Positions 12,101 to 24,100 of a stretch of DNA of 64,000 nt are shown piece after piece; positions within the stretch are counted from its first letter, which is position 1, and each line of letters starts with the position of its first letter. A program made the translations under genes and the position numbers. The stretch covers positions 182,501 to 246,500 of the forward strand of contig CAMRHE010000463.1 of NCBI GenBank assembly GCA_947044405.1, in the 5' to 3' direction. The notes under the pieces were generated by a model. That model saw nothing but the letters and a program-made list of their open reading frames with translations. It had not been told where the DNA came from and searched no databases. Origin of the DNA: Leptodactylus fallax. Taxonomy: Eukaryota > Chordata > Amphibia > Anura > Leptodactylidae.

Positions 12101-13112
12101 AGCAAGAACTACGGCTGAGACCTTCTACGCAGAGTTTGTCCGCCATTACGGTTGTCCTGAGCATATCCTCACCGACCGTGGATCGGCGTTTGAATCCCAA
12201 TTGTTCCGTGAGCTGTGTCAGTTCCAAGACTGCAAGAAGTTTCGAACCACAGCGTATCACCCTCAAGGGAATGGTATGTGCGAGAAGGCAAATCAAGTGA
12301 TCATCGGCATGCTAAGAACAGCCGCAGTTACACCTGGTGTTGAGTGGCCTGAGCGTATCAAGGACTTGGCCTATATTTACAACAACACACCCCAAACATC
12401 TACGGGATACGCACCATTTTATCTAATGTTTGGAAGACAAGGTCAACTTCCTTCAGACTTAACCCTTGGTGTGAAGGTCCCTGACACCATCAATCCACTA
12501 CCCATAACAGACTGGGTTGTTGAACACCGCCGACGTATGGAGGAAGCTAAAGAGATAGTTGAAACGCGCATGGATGAGGTTCGTAGGAGACAACAGGAGG
12601 ATTACAACCATCGCGCCCATGCAGCGCCCCTGAAAGTTGGCGACCGTGTATGGTTAAGGAATAACCATCGGAATGGGAAATTGGATCCATTCTGGGAGAA
12701 AGAACCATACAGTGTCATCTCCATACCATATCCTGAATCCGACGTGTATGAGATCTCTAAACCTGGGAGACAGCCCCAAGTAGTACACCGAAACCGTCTG
12801 AAGCTGTGCCTTAAAGAAGGACTACCCACAGAGGTGCCCCCAGCTGAGACAACGAGTACAGAGATCTTGTCACCTTCTGAAGCGAAAGAGAGACCCCCAA
12901 CGTTAACTGAGCTTATGTGGGCACCTAAACTACTACCATTTAGCTGCTATCCACCAATTGCTCTAGTGCAAGAGAACCCTTCGACAGATGATTTAATTGA
13001 TTTCAGTGACTCTGTTCCTGATCCAAATCTCGTTCCACTTAGGCGTTCTGAGCGTACCACAAAAGGCATACCTCCAACACGCTATAGTGATGCCATGGCT
13101 GTCCTCGGGTAA
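9045..13112 (+). CDS. pol: Gypsy pol polyprotein (protease, reverse transcriptase, RNase H, integrase)
   Basis: This polyprotein matures the capsid, copies the RNA to DNA and integrates the product. Residues are numbered from the Met at 9045, although translation probably enters by -1 frameshifting from gag near 9060. The protease active site is LVDTGS (Asp54). The reverse transcriptase catalytic motif is YLDD (Asp510, Asp511). RNase H has YTDAS (Asp665). The integrase has an HHCC zinc site (His918, His923, Cys953, Cys956) and a D,D-35-E triad (Asp985, Asp1044, Glu1080). A GPY/F-like module follows (about 1205-1260). No chromodomain or envelope is visible. The frame is fully open and every catalytic residue checked is present, so pol could be active in this copy. 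Confidence 0.95.
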   Translation: MFSVKRATPEAAGRPSGGKKKGPGESSVPLSRFVSACPHITIRVNGVPLTALVDTGSQVTTLRKQVFLEHWDLDVLNRTPDTWINLCASNGQPIPQQGYWEPTIQIGDLKLPRQGVIVTDVEDDRFAVVILGMNVLRHCFAEVLDALHASLLTASPSDQQTIQRAIRVLNAQHKFANKQGEIGRVRIQDTRPVTLQPGTETMVWCRARPGIENQDYEALLQPIQVDGQPLVMAARSLVTVSNGRVPVRLVNLGDAPVNLHKFHSVALLHRLAPEDILSGDSTATQRSTQAAENIQNGATKSWWDELNVGDANTPIEHINGVRNVAKRYQQAFSKHPLDFGKTTTIQHRILTGDHHPIKERHRPIPPAMYQPVKKLIQEMRDADVIRESNSPWAAPLVLVKKKDGTLRFCVDYRKLNNVTHKDAYPLPRIEESLTALGSATCFSTLDLTSGYWQVPMAPEDREKTAFTTPMGLFQFNSMPFGLCNAPATFQRLMERCLGHENFQSVLLYLDDVIVFSRTYQEHLRHLSEVFKVLIQHGLKLKPSKCYLLKPQVHYLGHVVSAQGVQPDPEKITAIQNWRRPTTVKEVRSFLGFAGYYRRFIPHFAQVAEPLNELLRGCPRENYNRKLPVDWTARQEEAFQALKALLTQPPILAYPDYSQPFRLYTDASHQGLGAVLSQVQDNKERVIAYASRSLRGAEKNDQNYSSFKLELLALVWAVTEKFKDYLAATPFTVYTDNNPLAHLDTARLGALEQRWASRLANYKFSVKYRSGKSNANADALSRLPVGEEPPREDIWEEVEMPPFYNKFAQQVAIGVPVEGESLAKTAAESLQEPSLWKTFQEESRVLGELSDFLLTGRIPTRVKRGLHDVELKRLWRQRKRLFVQRGLLLRNTLDPVTGERLHQILVPRRDAQMILEAYHDRSGHFGVQKTEATIRRRFYWVGMRSDIESWCRECPACSITKEGRRDQKAPLHPIKTQKPCEIVALDHVKLGPTRSGYSYALTMVDHYSKFLVIVPVRDLTARTTAETFYAEFVRHYGCPEHILTDRGSAFESQLFRELCQFQDCKKFRTTAYHPQGNGMCEKANQVIIGMLRTAAVTPGVEWPERIKDLAYIYNNTPQTSTGYAPFYLMFGRQGQLPSDLTLGVKVPDTINPLPITDWVVEHRRRMEEAKEIVETRMDEVRRRQQEDYNHRAHAAPLKVGDRVWLRNNHRNGKLDPFWEKEPYSVISIPYPESDVYEISKPGRQPQVVHRNRLKLCLKEGLPTEVPPAETTSTEILSPSEAKERPPTLTELMWAPKLLPFSCYPPIALVQENPSTDDLIDFSDSVPDPNLVPLRRSERTTKGIPPTRYSDAMAVLG
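9054..9094 (+). promoter_or_regulatory. -1 ribosomal frameshift signal at the gag-pol junction
   Basis: The heptamer GTTAAAC (9054-9060) sits in gag phase as G TTA AAC. After an 8-base spacer comes a 7-bp GC-rich stem, CCCGAGG (9069-9075) pairing with CCTCGGG (9088-9094), with a 12-base loop. A -1 slip at AAC enters the pol frame exactly. Layout and spacing are those of known -1 frameshift sites, and GUUAAAC is a known arterivirus slip site. Confidence 0.75.
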
Positions 13113-13680
13113 AAGAGGTTAACTGTCTCTGCTTCTGTATATATGTTATTCCTGCTCTGATTACATTAATGTTTTTCCTGTGTGTATATACAGTATATAT
13201 ATAATATCTTGCCATGTAATATAGTATTTACATTTATATGCAACAATCCAAGCCATAGTGCCTGGCTCACCGAGCCAAGGAAGTTCTGTTACCCCATTGC
13301 GGTATGGACATTGGTGCTAGAGTGCCTACTCTTCCTTACAGAAAGGACTGTTTATTGTTTCTCAGAGAGACTCTCATGATAATGGACACTCACAAAATTT
13401 GTGCCAGAGAGCCTCTGGACCCATTTGCACTACTGTTGTTTCTATATGGACTGTCTGATGGTACCGCCAAAAGGTTCCATAAGTCTGAGTTTAATTATCT
13501 CTCCGTTACCCTTCAGACTTCTCATGGACATTCCAGGGCTATGCCGGGAGGTCTTACCTCAAGTTTTTAGGTATTATATTTTTCTAAACTGTTAGTGACA
13601 TTTGCACTTTATTCGTATTTATTAACGTTATGTTACATTTCTCACCTTCACCCCAGCCCGTCGCCGAGGTCGGCTCAGTG
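13113..13680 (+). other. 3' noncoding region of the Gypsy element
   Basis: This lies between the pol stop and the polypurine tract. It is AT-rich near 13180-13230. Short open frames show no recognisable protein, and no envelope gene is present. Confidence 0.7.
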
Positions 13681-13694
13681 AAAGAGGGGGAGTA
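13681..13694 (+). other. Polypurine tract of the Gypsy element
   Basis: AAAGAGGGGGAGTA directly precedes the TGTGGC start of the 3' LTR, the standard place for plus-strand priming. Confidence 0.85.
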
Positions 13695-14816
13695 TGTGGC
13701 ATCCCCGAGCTGGCTATGGCTGGGCTGAGGGTGATCTCTGTGCATTGTATTATTTCCTGTTGCTTCATAGCCTGTGTGACATAGCAGGGGGTCCTGAGTC
13801 TCACACAACACAGCGCCACCTAGTGAGCCTCACACATGCATTACACCTCCCATAGGATTGAATAGTAACCAAATGTCCAATGGGAGGACATCGCCTGGGA
13901 AAAGGGGAGGAGTCATCTGATCACTGGGTCCCCATGGTAACACCCCTGCAGGAAGGTCCTGCGTGTGAGGAGTGAGAAGTGTGGAGTGTTAGGAGGAGGA
14001 GGTGAGGAGATAAGTGTGATGTCCTGTGAAGAAAGCAGTGAGTTTAGTGCAGGAATCTCAAGTCCTAGACAGGCCCAGGAAGGTTGGAGAGCTGACATAC
14101 TCCAGCTATTCAGAAGATCCTGTCCCCTGTCTGCCTAGCCATCGCCCTGAAGGAAGTCAAGCATCATTATCTTGTCAGCATGAGACTGTGGAGAGAACAT
14201 TCTGGAACACGTGCTCCATAGCAAGTATCACAGGATCCAGGGGCCAAGGCCAGACCTGTGGAATATCCTGCCACCCTGACTATTGCACCCCGAAACTCTG
14301 AGCTATCAGGACCACATAACGTGAGTGGGGAATATTATGTACTAGTATCATGGTGGGCATCCTCCTATGAGCCAAATAGGAGCCCAGACGCACCTCAGGG
14401 CTGTAACACTGAAGTATAAGGGGCTAGGAACACCTTTCATCAAGTCTACCCTGCACCCCAGGACTTTGCTGTGTCACCAGGCGTACCCCGTTGTTTTGTA
14501 TTGAAGAAACTGTTTAAGCATTTGTGCCTCCACACCCATGGAAGTAAAAGTTCAACTTTACAACCGTTTCTGTGTCTGACTCTGCACCGACAACATCAGG
14601 GCGCCCCAAACACCACCAGTCGGCACAGTATAGGGGAAGCGCCCCGGGGGAACAATCACCACCAACATTTGTGCAGCCCCCTCATCACCGGTACCAGTGG
14701 TGGTAACGTGGGACAGCACCAGCGCTGCGCCCTCGTGCCCAGAGACCGTGACAAGTCTGCGCTGTTTGCACCCCCGCAATCCCAACTGCAGCGTTACCTT
14801 CCATCTGGTCACCGCA
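13695..14816 (+). repeat. 3' LTR of the Gypsy element
   Basis: It matches 6205-7324 with about ten substitutions and small indels. The same CTCF-like motif is at 13811-13829. Confidence 0.92.
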
Positions 14817-14998
14817 CCTCTGCCAAGAACAGGAGGAGCTGCTGCCAGAACAGGAGGAACCTCTGCCAAAAACACGAGTGGCTTCTGTCAGAACAGGAGG
14901 AGCCTCTGCCAAAAACAGGAGGAGCCTCTTCTAGAACAGGAGAGCCTCTGCCAAAACAGGAGATGCCGCTGTCAAGAACAGGAGAAGCAGATCAGCAG
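14817..14998. repeat. Short degenerate tandem repeat, 21-24-bp unit
   Basis: Variants of CTCTGCCAAAAACAGGAGGA recur about eight times directly against the 3' LTR. The abutment may explain why no target duplication is visible. Positions 15000-15227 are unique with nothing recognised. Confidence 0.7.
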
Positions 14999-15227
14999 AT
15001 CTAAGCGGGGCCCAGTGCATGCTGGACGACATACATTTGCCACATACTAATTTTTGGAAACTGTTTTCAGGGAGAACAGAGATAATAGTCCACGTAGAGC
15101 ACAAAAATGTATGTGAGGCCACGCCTCTTATGTACATGTCATGCCCACTAGTTACTGGATTGCAGAGCTGAATTATTTTGTCTGGTAAAATGTCAGGCTC
15201 CTGATTACAGATGGGTGAATCTCTCAA

Positions 15228-15688
15228 GATTCATTTTGTTCTGGGTTCTTTTTGCTCGGGTCCCTGATTTGTTCCAGTTTTGGTTGGCTCGGGTCCCTGA
15301 TTTGTTTCAGGTTTGGTTGGCTCGGGTCCCTGATTCATTCTGGGTTCGTTTGGCTCGGGTCCCTAATTCTTTCCTGGTTCGAGTGTCTCGGGTCCCTGAT
15401 TTGTTCATTGTTCAGTTGGCTCGGGTCCCTGATTCCTTCTGGATTCCGTTGGCTCGAGTCCCTGATTCGTTCCAGGTTCACTTGGCTCGGGTCCCTGATT
15501 TTTTCATTGTTTGGTTTGCTCGAGTCCCTGATTTGTTCCAGGTTCGGTTGGCTAGGGTCTCTGATTCCTTCTGGATTCTGTTGGCTCTGGTCCCTGATTC
15601 GTTCCGGGTTCAGTTGGTTCGGGTCCCTGATTTGTTCCGGGTTCAGTTGGCTCGGGTCCCTGATTTGTTCATTGTTCGGTTGGCTCGG
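15228..15688. repeat. 33-bp minisatellite, left part
   Basis: About 14 units built on GGCTCGGGTCCCTGATTCG and TTCCGGGTTCGGTT. The unit length is a multiple of three, so open frames persist without being genes. The array is continued at 16540-17737. Confidence 0.95.
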
Positions 15689-16539
15689 TGTGAAAGATCC
15701 TCAGTGCGCCAACACTGCTTTGGCCACACCTGAGACTTCTTTCATATAAAAACCACACTCACCGCCAGTGAGTGCCGGGTCCACAAGATAAATACAAGAC
15801 AAGCTTTCTAAATTTTATATATTTATTAACCCCTAAATGGGTCGGTATTAACATCTAACATATACAGTTCAGAACAGATATGCAGATATATGCAAGCATT
15901 AACAGTTACTAGTTACAATATACAGTGCAATGAAATAAAAGGGACTAAAATTGAAATATTTACTTTACCACACATCTCCTTGATGTGGCTCTATAATCCA
16001 ACACTCACACAAGCTCTGTCATGTGTGAATAACCAGTGGAGGCTTCTTAGCATGTGGCATCAATACAATAATCCAGCCTGCATGCTCTCATCACAGTGGT
16101 CTGTCTGTAATATCCTGTAGTCTGTCTGTAAAAAACTCTTTCACTGGCCTCTTACCTCATCTTTTATACCCTTTATGCCACCTCCCAGAATGAGGTCACC
16201 GGCGACAGCAAGTCTGATTGACTAACGCACTCAAGTCAAGACTTTTTGTAAGGAGCTGAGACCAAGTGAAATGATACAATGTTATCAGCCATATCTGATC
16301 TACAGTGCAGACTGATCAATGCATGTTTGTTTGATCACTCAGAGCTGTGTAGGAATACAATGGAGCCCTACTGGGATGGATACAAAGCCCCATTGTTACA
16401 ATGTTGCTACTACTGCCAATATACACCTAGGCTTATAGCTGCGCACATTATGAATAAATGCAGGTAAGAAGGGAGATCCTATACCCAGAGATCAAAATAC
16501 ATCTCTGAGTTATAGCCATATTTAAGCAGAATCATCACA
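15689..16539 (-). mobile_element. Solo LTR of the element family at 1324-5955
   Basis: A single LTR of 851 bp runs from TGTGAAAGATCC to AATCATCACA on the plus strand. It is flanked by a perfect 5-bp duplication CTCGG (15684-15688 and 16540-16544). It lies inside the 33-bp minisatellite. Internal deletions make it shorter than the other LTRs. A solo LTR with intact target duplication indicates loss of the interior by LTR-LTR recombination. Confidence 0.92.
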
Positions 16540-17737
16540 CTCGGGTCCCTGATTCCTTCTGGATTCCGTTGGCTCTGGTCCCTGATTCGTTCCGGGTTCA
16601 GTTGGCTCGGGTCCCTGATTTGTTCATTGTTCGGTTGGCTCGGGTCCCTGATTCCTTCTGGATTCCGTTGGCTTGAGTTCCTGATTCGTTCCGGGTTCGG
16701 TTGGCTTGAGTCCCTGATTCGATCTTGGTTCGGTTGGCTCGAGTCCCTGATTCGTTCTGGGTTCACTTGGCTCGGGTCCCTGATTTGTTCCAGGTTTAGT
16801 TGGCTCGGGTCCCTGATTCGTTCCGGGTTCGGTTGGCTCGAGTCCCTGATTCGATCTGGGTTCACTTGGCTCGGGTCCCTGATTTGTTCATTGTTCGGTT
16901 TGCTCGGGTCCCTGATTTGTTCCAGGTTTGGTTGGCTCGGGTCCCTGATTCATTCTGGGTTCGGTTGGCTCGGGTCTCTGATTCCTTCTGGATTCCGTTG
17001 GCTCTGGTCCCTGATTTGTTCCGGGTTCAGTTGGCTCGGGTCCCTGATTTGTTCATTGTTCGGTTGGCTCGGGTCCCTGATTCCTTCTGGATTCCGTTGG
17101 CTCTGGTCCCTGATTCGTTCCGGGTTCGGTTGGCTCGGGTCCCTGATTCGTTTCGGGTTCGGTTGGCTTGAGTCCCTGATTCATTCTGGGTTCGGTTGGC
17201 TGGGGTCCCTGATTTGTTCCGGGTTCAGTTGGCTCGAGTCCCTGATTCATTCTGGGTTCAGTTGGCTGGGGTCCCTGATTCGTTCCGGGTTCGGTTGGCT
17301 CGGGTCCCTGATTTGTTCATTGTTCGGTTTGCTCAGGTCCCTGATTTGTTCCAGGTTTGGTTGGCTCTGGTCCCTGATTCATTCCGGGTTCGGTTGGCTC
17401 GAGTCCCTGATTTGATCTGGGTTCGGTTGGCTCAGGTGCCTGATTCGTTCTGGGTTCGGTTGGCTTGAGTCCCTGATTCGATCTGGGTTCAGTTGGCTCG
17501 GGTCCCTGATTCGTTCCGTGTTCGGTTGGCTCGGGTCCCTGATTCGTTCCGGGTTCGGTTGGCTCGAGTCCCTGATTCGATTTGGGTTTGGTTGGCTTGA
17601 GTCCCTGATTCGTTCTGGGTTCACTTGGCTCGGGTCCCTGATTTGTTCATTGTTCGGTTTGTTCGGGTCCCTGATTTGTTCCAGGTTTGGTTGGCTCGGG
17701 TCCCTGATTCATTCCGGGTTCGGTTGGCTCGGGTCCC
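16540..17737. repeat. 33-bp minisatellite, right part
   Basis: About 36 further units of the array interrupted by the solo LTR. Variant bases cluster at a few positions (TTCATTG in place of TTCCGGG; CTCTGG or CTTGAG in place of CTCGGG). Confidence 0.95.
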
Positions 17738-18156
17738 ATCGCTCTCCCCTGTATCTCTGTCCTGAGGGTAAAGCTGAAGATTTGAACTCAGGTCATCGCC
17801 CGGGAGTTTTACCAACTTTCCTGGATCCTTGTGAAAAATTCTGGAGAGTTGTCAGGTATTCATCCAGTAAATGTGCGGCACCCGGGGGTTGTATGACATG
17901 GCCACTGTATGAGACACCTCCTGCTTGACCACCAGGGGGCGTCATCACACTAATAATAGCAGATCCCATAGATATAGAACCCTATACATAGATAAGTGGG
18001 GGGTCACAGTGTGACAGGATCCTGAGGGCCCCTCCAACTACAACTGCAGTGTAATCTACCATAGTACATACAGGACAGGTTATCAGTATACGGTATATAG
18101 AAGAAATACAGCCAGCTGATGAGTGACCACAACCTAGGACATCGGCAGTCTGATCT
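17738..18156. other. Unique spacer between minisatellites
   Basis: No gene is seen. It includes the CTCF-like motif at 17926-17944. A minus-strand stretch near 17780-17815 (GAGTTCAAATC) faintly resembles a tRNA-type B box but is too weak to call. Confidence 0.5.
17926..17944 (+). promoter_or_regulatory. CTCF-like motif
   Basis: TGACCACCAGGGGGCGTCA matches the vertebrate CTCF consensus at all core positions (CCACCAGGGGGCG). It points toward the two large arrays to its right. Occupancy is not shown. Confidence 0.55.
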
Positions 18157-21100
18157 AACACCGTTATGTGTATCTGCAGAATATAAGGCAGCATTATTTA
18201 TATATTCGGGATATAACACCATTATGTGTATCTGCAGGATATAGCGGCATTATTTATATATCCAGGATATGGCAGCATTATGTTTATCTGCAGGATATGG
18301 CACCATTATATGTATCTGCAGGATATGGCGCCATTATTTATATATCCAGGATATGGCACAATTATGTGTATCTGCAGGATATGGCTCCATTATTTATATA
18401 TCCAGGATATGGCACCATTATGTGTATCTGCAGGATATGGCGCCATTATTTATTTATCCAGGATATAACACCATTATGTGTATCTGCAGGATATGGCGCC
18501 ATTATGTGTATCTGCAGGATATGGCGGCATTATTTATATATCCAGGATATGGAGGCATTATTTATATATCCAGGATATAACACCATTATGTGTATCTGCA
18601 GGATATGGCAGCATTATGTGTATCTGCAGCATATGGAGGTATTATTTATATATCCAGGATATGGCACATTTATGTGTATCTGCAGGATATGGCAGGATAT
18701 GGCGGAATTATTTATATATCCAGGATATGGAGGCATTATTTATATATCCAGGATATAACACCATTATGTGTATCTGCAGGATATGGCACCATTATATGTA
18801 TCTTCAGGATATGGCGGCATTATCTATATATCCAGGATATGGCGCCATTTTGTGTATCTGCAGGATATTGCGGCATTATTTATATATCCAGGATATGGTA
18901 CCATTATGAGTCTCTGCAGGATATTGCGGCATTATTTATATATTCAGGATATGGCACCATTATGTGCATCTGTAGGATATGGCGGCATTGTTTATATATC
19001 CAGGATATAACACCATTATGTGTATAGGCAGGATATGGCGCCATTATATGTATCTGCAGGATATGGCAGGATATGGCGCCATTATTTATATATCCAGGAT
19101 ATAACATAACACCATTATTTGTATCTGCAGGATATGGCGCCATTATATGTATCTGCAGGATATGGCGGCATTATTTATATATCCAGGATATAACACCATT
19201 ATTTGTATCTGCAGGATATGGCACTATTGTGTGTATCTGCAGGATATGGCGGCATTATTTATATATCCAGGATATAACACCATTATCTGTATCTGCAGGA
19301 TATGGCGGCATTATTTATATATCCAGGATATGGCACCATTATGTGTATCTGCAGGATATGGCGGCATTATTTATATAGCCAGGATATAACACCATTATGT
19401 GTATCTGCAGGATATGGCGGCATTATCTATATATCCAGGATATGGCGCCATTTTGTGTATCTGCAGGATATGGCGGCATTTTTTATATATCCAGGATATG
19501 GTGGCATTATGTGTAACTGCAGCATATGGAGGCATTATTTATATATCCATGATATGGCGCATTTATGTGTATCTGCAGGATATGGCAGGATATGGCGGCA
19601 TTATTTATATATCCAGGATATAACACCATCATGTGTATCTGCAGGATATGGCAGCATTGTTTATATATCCAGAATATAACACCATTATGTGTATCTGCTG
19701 AATATGGCGGCATTATTTATATATCCAGGATATGGCGCCAATATGTGTATCTGCAGGATATGGCGGCATTATGTGTATCTGCAGGATATAAGGCAGCATT
19801 ATTTATATATTCGGGATATAACACCATTATGTGTATCTGCAGGATATGGTGTCCTTATGTTTATCTGCAGGATATGGCAGCATTTTTTATATATCCAGGA
19901 TATGGTGGAATTATGTGCATCTGTAGGATATGGCGGCATTGTTTAGATATCCAGGATATAACACCATTATGTGTATCTGCAGGATATGGCACCATTATGT
20001 GTATCTGCAGCATATGGAGGTATTATTTATATATCCAGGATATGGCAAATTTATGTGTATCTGCAGGATATGGCAGGATACGGCGGCATTATTTATATAT
20101 CCAGGATATGGCACCATTATGTGTATCTGCAGGATATGGAGCCATTATTTATATATCCAGGATATGGCACAATAATGTGTATCTGCAGGATATGGCACCA
20201 TTATATGTATCTGCAGGAAATGGCAGGATATGGCAGCATTATTTATATATCCAGGATATAACACCATTATGTGTATCTGCAGGATATGGCGCCATTATTT
20301 ATATATCCAGGATATGGCACCATTATGTATATCTGCAGGATATGGCACCATTATATGTATCGGCAGAATATGGCGCCATTATTTATATATCCAGGATATG
20401 GCACCATTATGTGTATCTGCAGGATATGGCACCATTATATGTATCTGCAGGATATGGCGCCATTATTTATATATCCAGGATATGGCACCATTATGTGTAT
20501 CTGAAGGATTTGGCGCCATTATTTATATATCCAGGATATGGCAGCATTATGTTTATCTGCAGGATATGGCGGCATTATTTATATATCCAGGATATAACAC
20601 CATTATGTGTATCTGCAGGATATGGCAGAATTATGTGTATCTGCAGCATATCGAGGCATTATTTATATATCCAGGATATGGCACATTTATGTGTATCTGA
20701 AGGATATGGCAGGATATGGCGGCATTATTTATATATCCCGGCTATAACACCATTATATGTATCTGCAGGATATGGCGGCATTATTTATATATCCAGGATA
20801 TGGCACCATTATGTGTATCTGCAGGATATGGCACCATTATGTGTATCTGCAGGATATGGCGGCATTATCTATATATCCAGGATATGGTACCATTATGAGT
20901 CTCTGCAGGATATTGCGGCATTATTTATATATCCAGGATATAACACCATTATGTGTATCTGCAGGATATGGTGCCATTATTTATATATCCAGGATATGGC
21001 ACCATTATGTATATCTGCAGGATATGGCACCATTATATGATTCTGCAGAATATGGCGCCATTATTTATATATCCAGGATATGGCACCATTATGTGTATCT

Positions 21101-24100
21101 GCAGGATATGGCACCATTATATGTATCTGCAGGATATGGCGCCATTATATATCCAGGATATGGCACCATTATGTGTATCTGAAGGATATGGCGCCATTAT
21201 TTATATATCCAGGATATGGCAGCATTATGTTTATCTGCAGGATATGGCGGCATTATTTATATATCCAGGATATAACACCATTATGTGTATCTGCAGGATA
21301 TGGCGCCATTATATGTATCTGCAGGAAATGGCAGGATATGGCAGCATTATTTATATATCCAGGATATAACACCATTATGTGTATCTGCAGGATATGGCGC
21401 CATTATTTATATATCCAGGATATGGCACCATTATGTATATCTGCAGGATATGGCACCATTATATGTATCTGCAGAATATGGCGCCATTATTTATATATCC
21501 AGGATATGGCACCATTATGTGTATCTGCAGGATATGGCACCATTATATGTATCTGCAGGATATGGCGCCATTATTTATATATCCAGGATATGGCACCATT
21601 ATGTGTATCTGAAGGATATGGCGCCATTATTTATATATCCAGGATATGGCAGCATTATGTTTATCTGCAGGATATGGCGGCATTATTTATATATCCAGGA
21701 TATGGCACCATTATGTGTATCTGCAGGATATGGCAGAATTATGTGTATCTGCAGCATATGGAGGCATTATTTATATATCCAGGATATGGCACATTTATGT
21801 GTATCTGAAGGATATGGCAGGATATGGCGGCATTATTTATATATCCCGGCTATAACACCATTATGTGTATCTGCAGGATATGGCGGCATTATCTATATAT
21901 CCAGGATATGGTACCATTATGAGTCTCTGCAGGATATTGCGGCATTATTTATATATTCAGGATATGGCACCATTATGTGTATCTGCAGGATATGGTGGCA
22001 TTATTTATATATTCAGGATATGGCACCATTATGTATATCTGCAGGATATGGCACCATTATATGATTCTGCAGAATATGGCGCCATTATTTATATATCCAG
22101 GATATGGCACCATTATGTGTATCTGCAGGATATGGCACCATTATATGTATCTGAAGGATATGGCGCCATTATTTATATATCCAGGATATGGCACCATTAT
22201 GTGTATCTGAAGGATATGGCGCCATTATTTATATATCCAGGATATGGCAGCATTATGTTTATCTGCAGGATATGGCGGCATTATTTATATATCCAGGATA
22301 TAACACCATTATGTGTATCTGCAGGATATGGCAGCATTATGTGTATCTGCAGCATATGGAGGCATTATTTATATATCCAGGATATGGCACATTTATGTGT
22401 ATCTGAAGGATATGGCAGGATATGGCGGCATTATTTATATATCCCGGCTATAACACCATTATGTGTCTCTGCAGGATATGGCGGCATTATCTATATATCC
22501 AGGATATGGTACCATTATGAGTCTCTGCAGGATATTGCGGCATTATTTATATATTCAGGATATGGCACCATTATGTGCATCTGTAGGATATGGCGGCATT
22601 GCTTATATATCCAGGATATAACACCATTATTTGTATCTGCAGGATATGGCACCATTGTGTGTATCTGCAGGATATGGCGGCATTATTTATATATCCAGGA
22701 TATAACGCCATTTAGTGTATCTGCAGGATATGGCGCCATTGTTTATATATCCAGGATATAACACCATTATGTGTATCTGCAGGATATGGTGCCCTTATGT
22801 TTATCTGCAGGATATGGCGGCATTTTTTATATATCCAGGATGTGGTGGCATTATGTGTATCTGCAGCATATTTATTTATCCAGGATATGGCGCATTTATG
22901 TGTATCTGCAGCATATGGCAGGATATGGCGGCATTATTTATATATCCAGGATAAAACACCATCATGTGTATCTGCAGGATATGGCAGCATTGTTTATATA
23001 TCTAGAATATAACACCATTATGTGTATCTGCAGAATATGGCGGCATTATTTATATATCCAGGATATGGCGCCAATATATGTATCAGCAGGATATGGCGGC
23101 ATTATGTGTATCTGCAGCATAAGCGGCATTATTTATATATCCAGTATAAGGCGCCTTTATGTGTATCTGCAGGATATAAGGCAGTATTATTTATATATTC
23201 GGGATATAACACCGTTATGTGTATCTGCAGGATATGGTGTCCTTATGTTTATCTGCAGGATATGGCAGCATTTTTTATATATCCAGGATATGGTGGCATT
23301 ATGTGCATCTGTAGGATATGGCGGCATTGTTTATATATCCAGGATATAACACCATTATTTGTATCTGCAGGATATGGCAACATTATGTGTAACTGCAGTA
23401 TATGGCGGCATTATTTATATATCCAGGATATGGCAGCATTATGTTTATCTGCAGGATATGGCGGCATTATTTATATATTCGGGATATAGCACCATTATGT
23501 GCATCTGTAGGATATGGTGGTATTATTTATATATTCAGGATATGGCACCATTATGTGCATCTGTAGAATATGGCGGCATTGTTTATATATCCAGGATACG
23601 GCAGCATTATGTTTATCTGCAGGATATGGAAGCATTATGTGTAACTGCTGGATATGGCGGCATTATTTATATATCCAGGATATGGTACCAATAAGAGACT
23701 CTGCAGGATACGGCAGCATTATGTTTATCTGCAGGATATGGAAGCATTATGTGTAACTGCTGGATATGGCGGCATTATTTATATATCCAGGATATGGTAC
23801 CAATAAGGGACTCTGCAGGATATGGCGGCATTATTTATATATCCAGGATATGGCGGCATTATGTGTATCTGCAGGATAAGGAAGCATTATGTGTATCTTC
23901 AGGATATGGCAGCATTATTTATATATCCAGGATATGGTACCAATATGAGACTCTGCAGGATATGGCAGCATTATGTGTATCTGCAGGATATGGCGGCATT
24001 ATTTATATATCCAGGATATGGCAGCATTATGTTTATCTGCAGGATATGGTGGCATTATTTATATATCCAGGATATGGTACCAATATGAGACTCTGCAGGA

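Larger units (their letters stand above)
6205..14816 (+). mobile_element. Near-complete Ty3/Gypsy LTR retrotransposon
   Basis: The order is 5' LTR (6205-7324), 0.76-kb leader, gag, pol (PR-RT-RNase H-IN, the order typical of Ty3/Gypsy), 0.58-kb 3' noncoding region, polypurine tract and 3' LTR (13695-14816). The LTRs differ by roughly ten bases over 1.1 kb, so the insertion looks young. Pol is open over 1,355 codons. The only visible lesion is a single amber codon in gag. I see no target duplication: the left flank is CAACT and the right flank begins CCTCT. Confidence 0.95.

Noticed and set aside
17780..17815. tRNA-derived SINE with A- and B-box-like motifs on the minus strand
   Set aside because: The spacing between the boxes is too short for a tRNA-like promoter and no tail or flanking duplication is visible.
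15215..17928. Open frames with 11-residue repeats in the 33-bp minisatellite
   Set aside because: Explained by unit length; interrupted by the solo LTR; no non-repeat domain.
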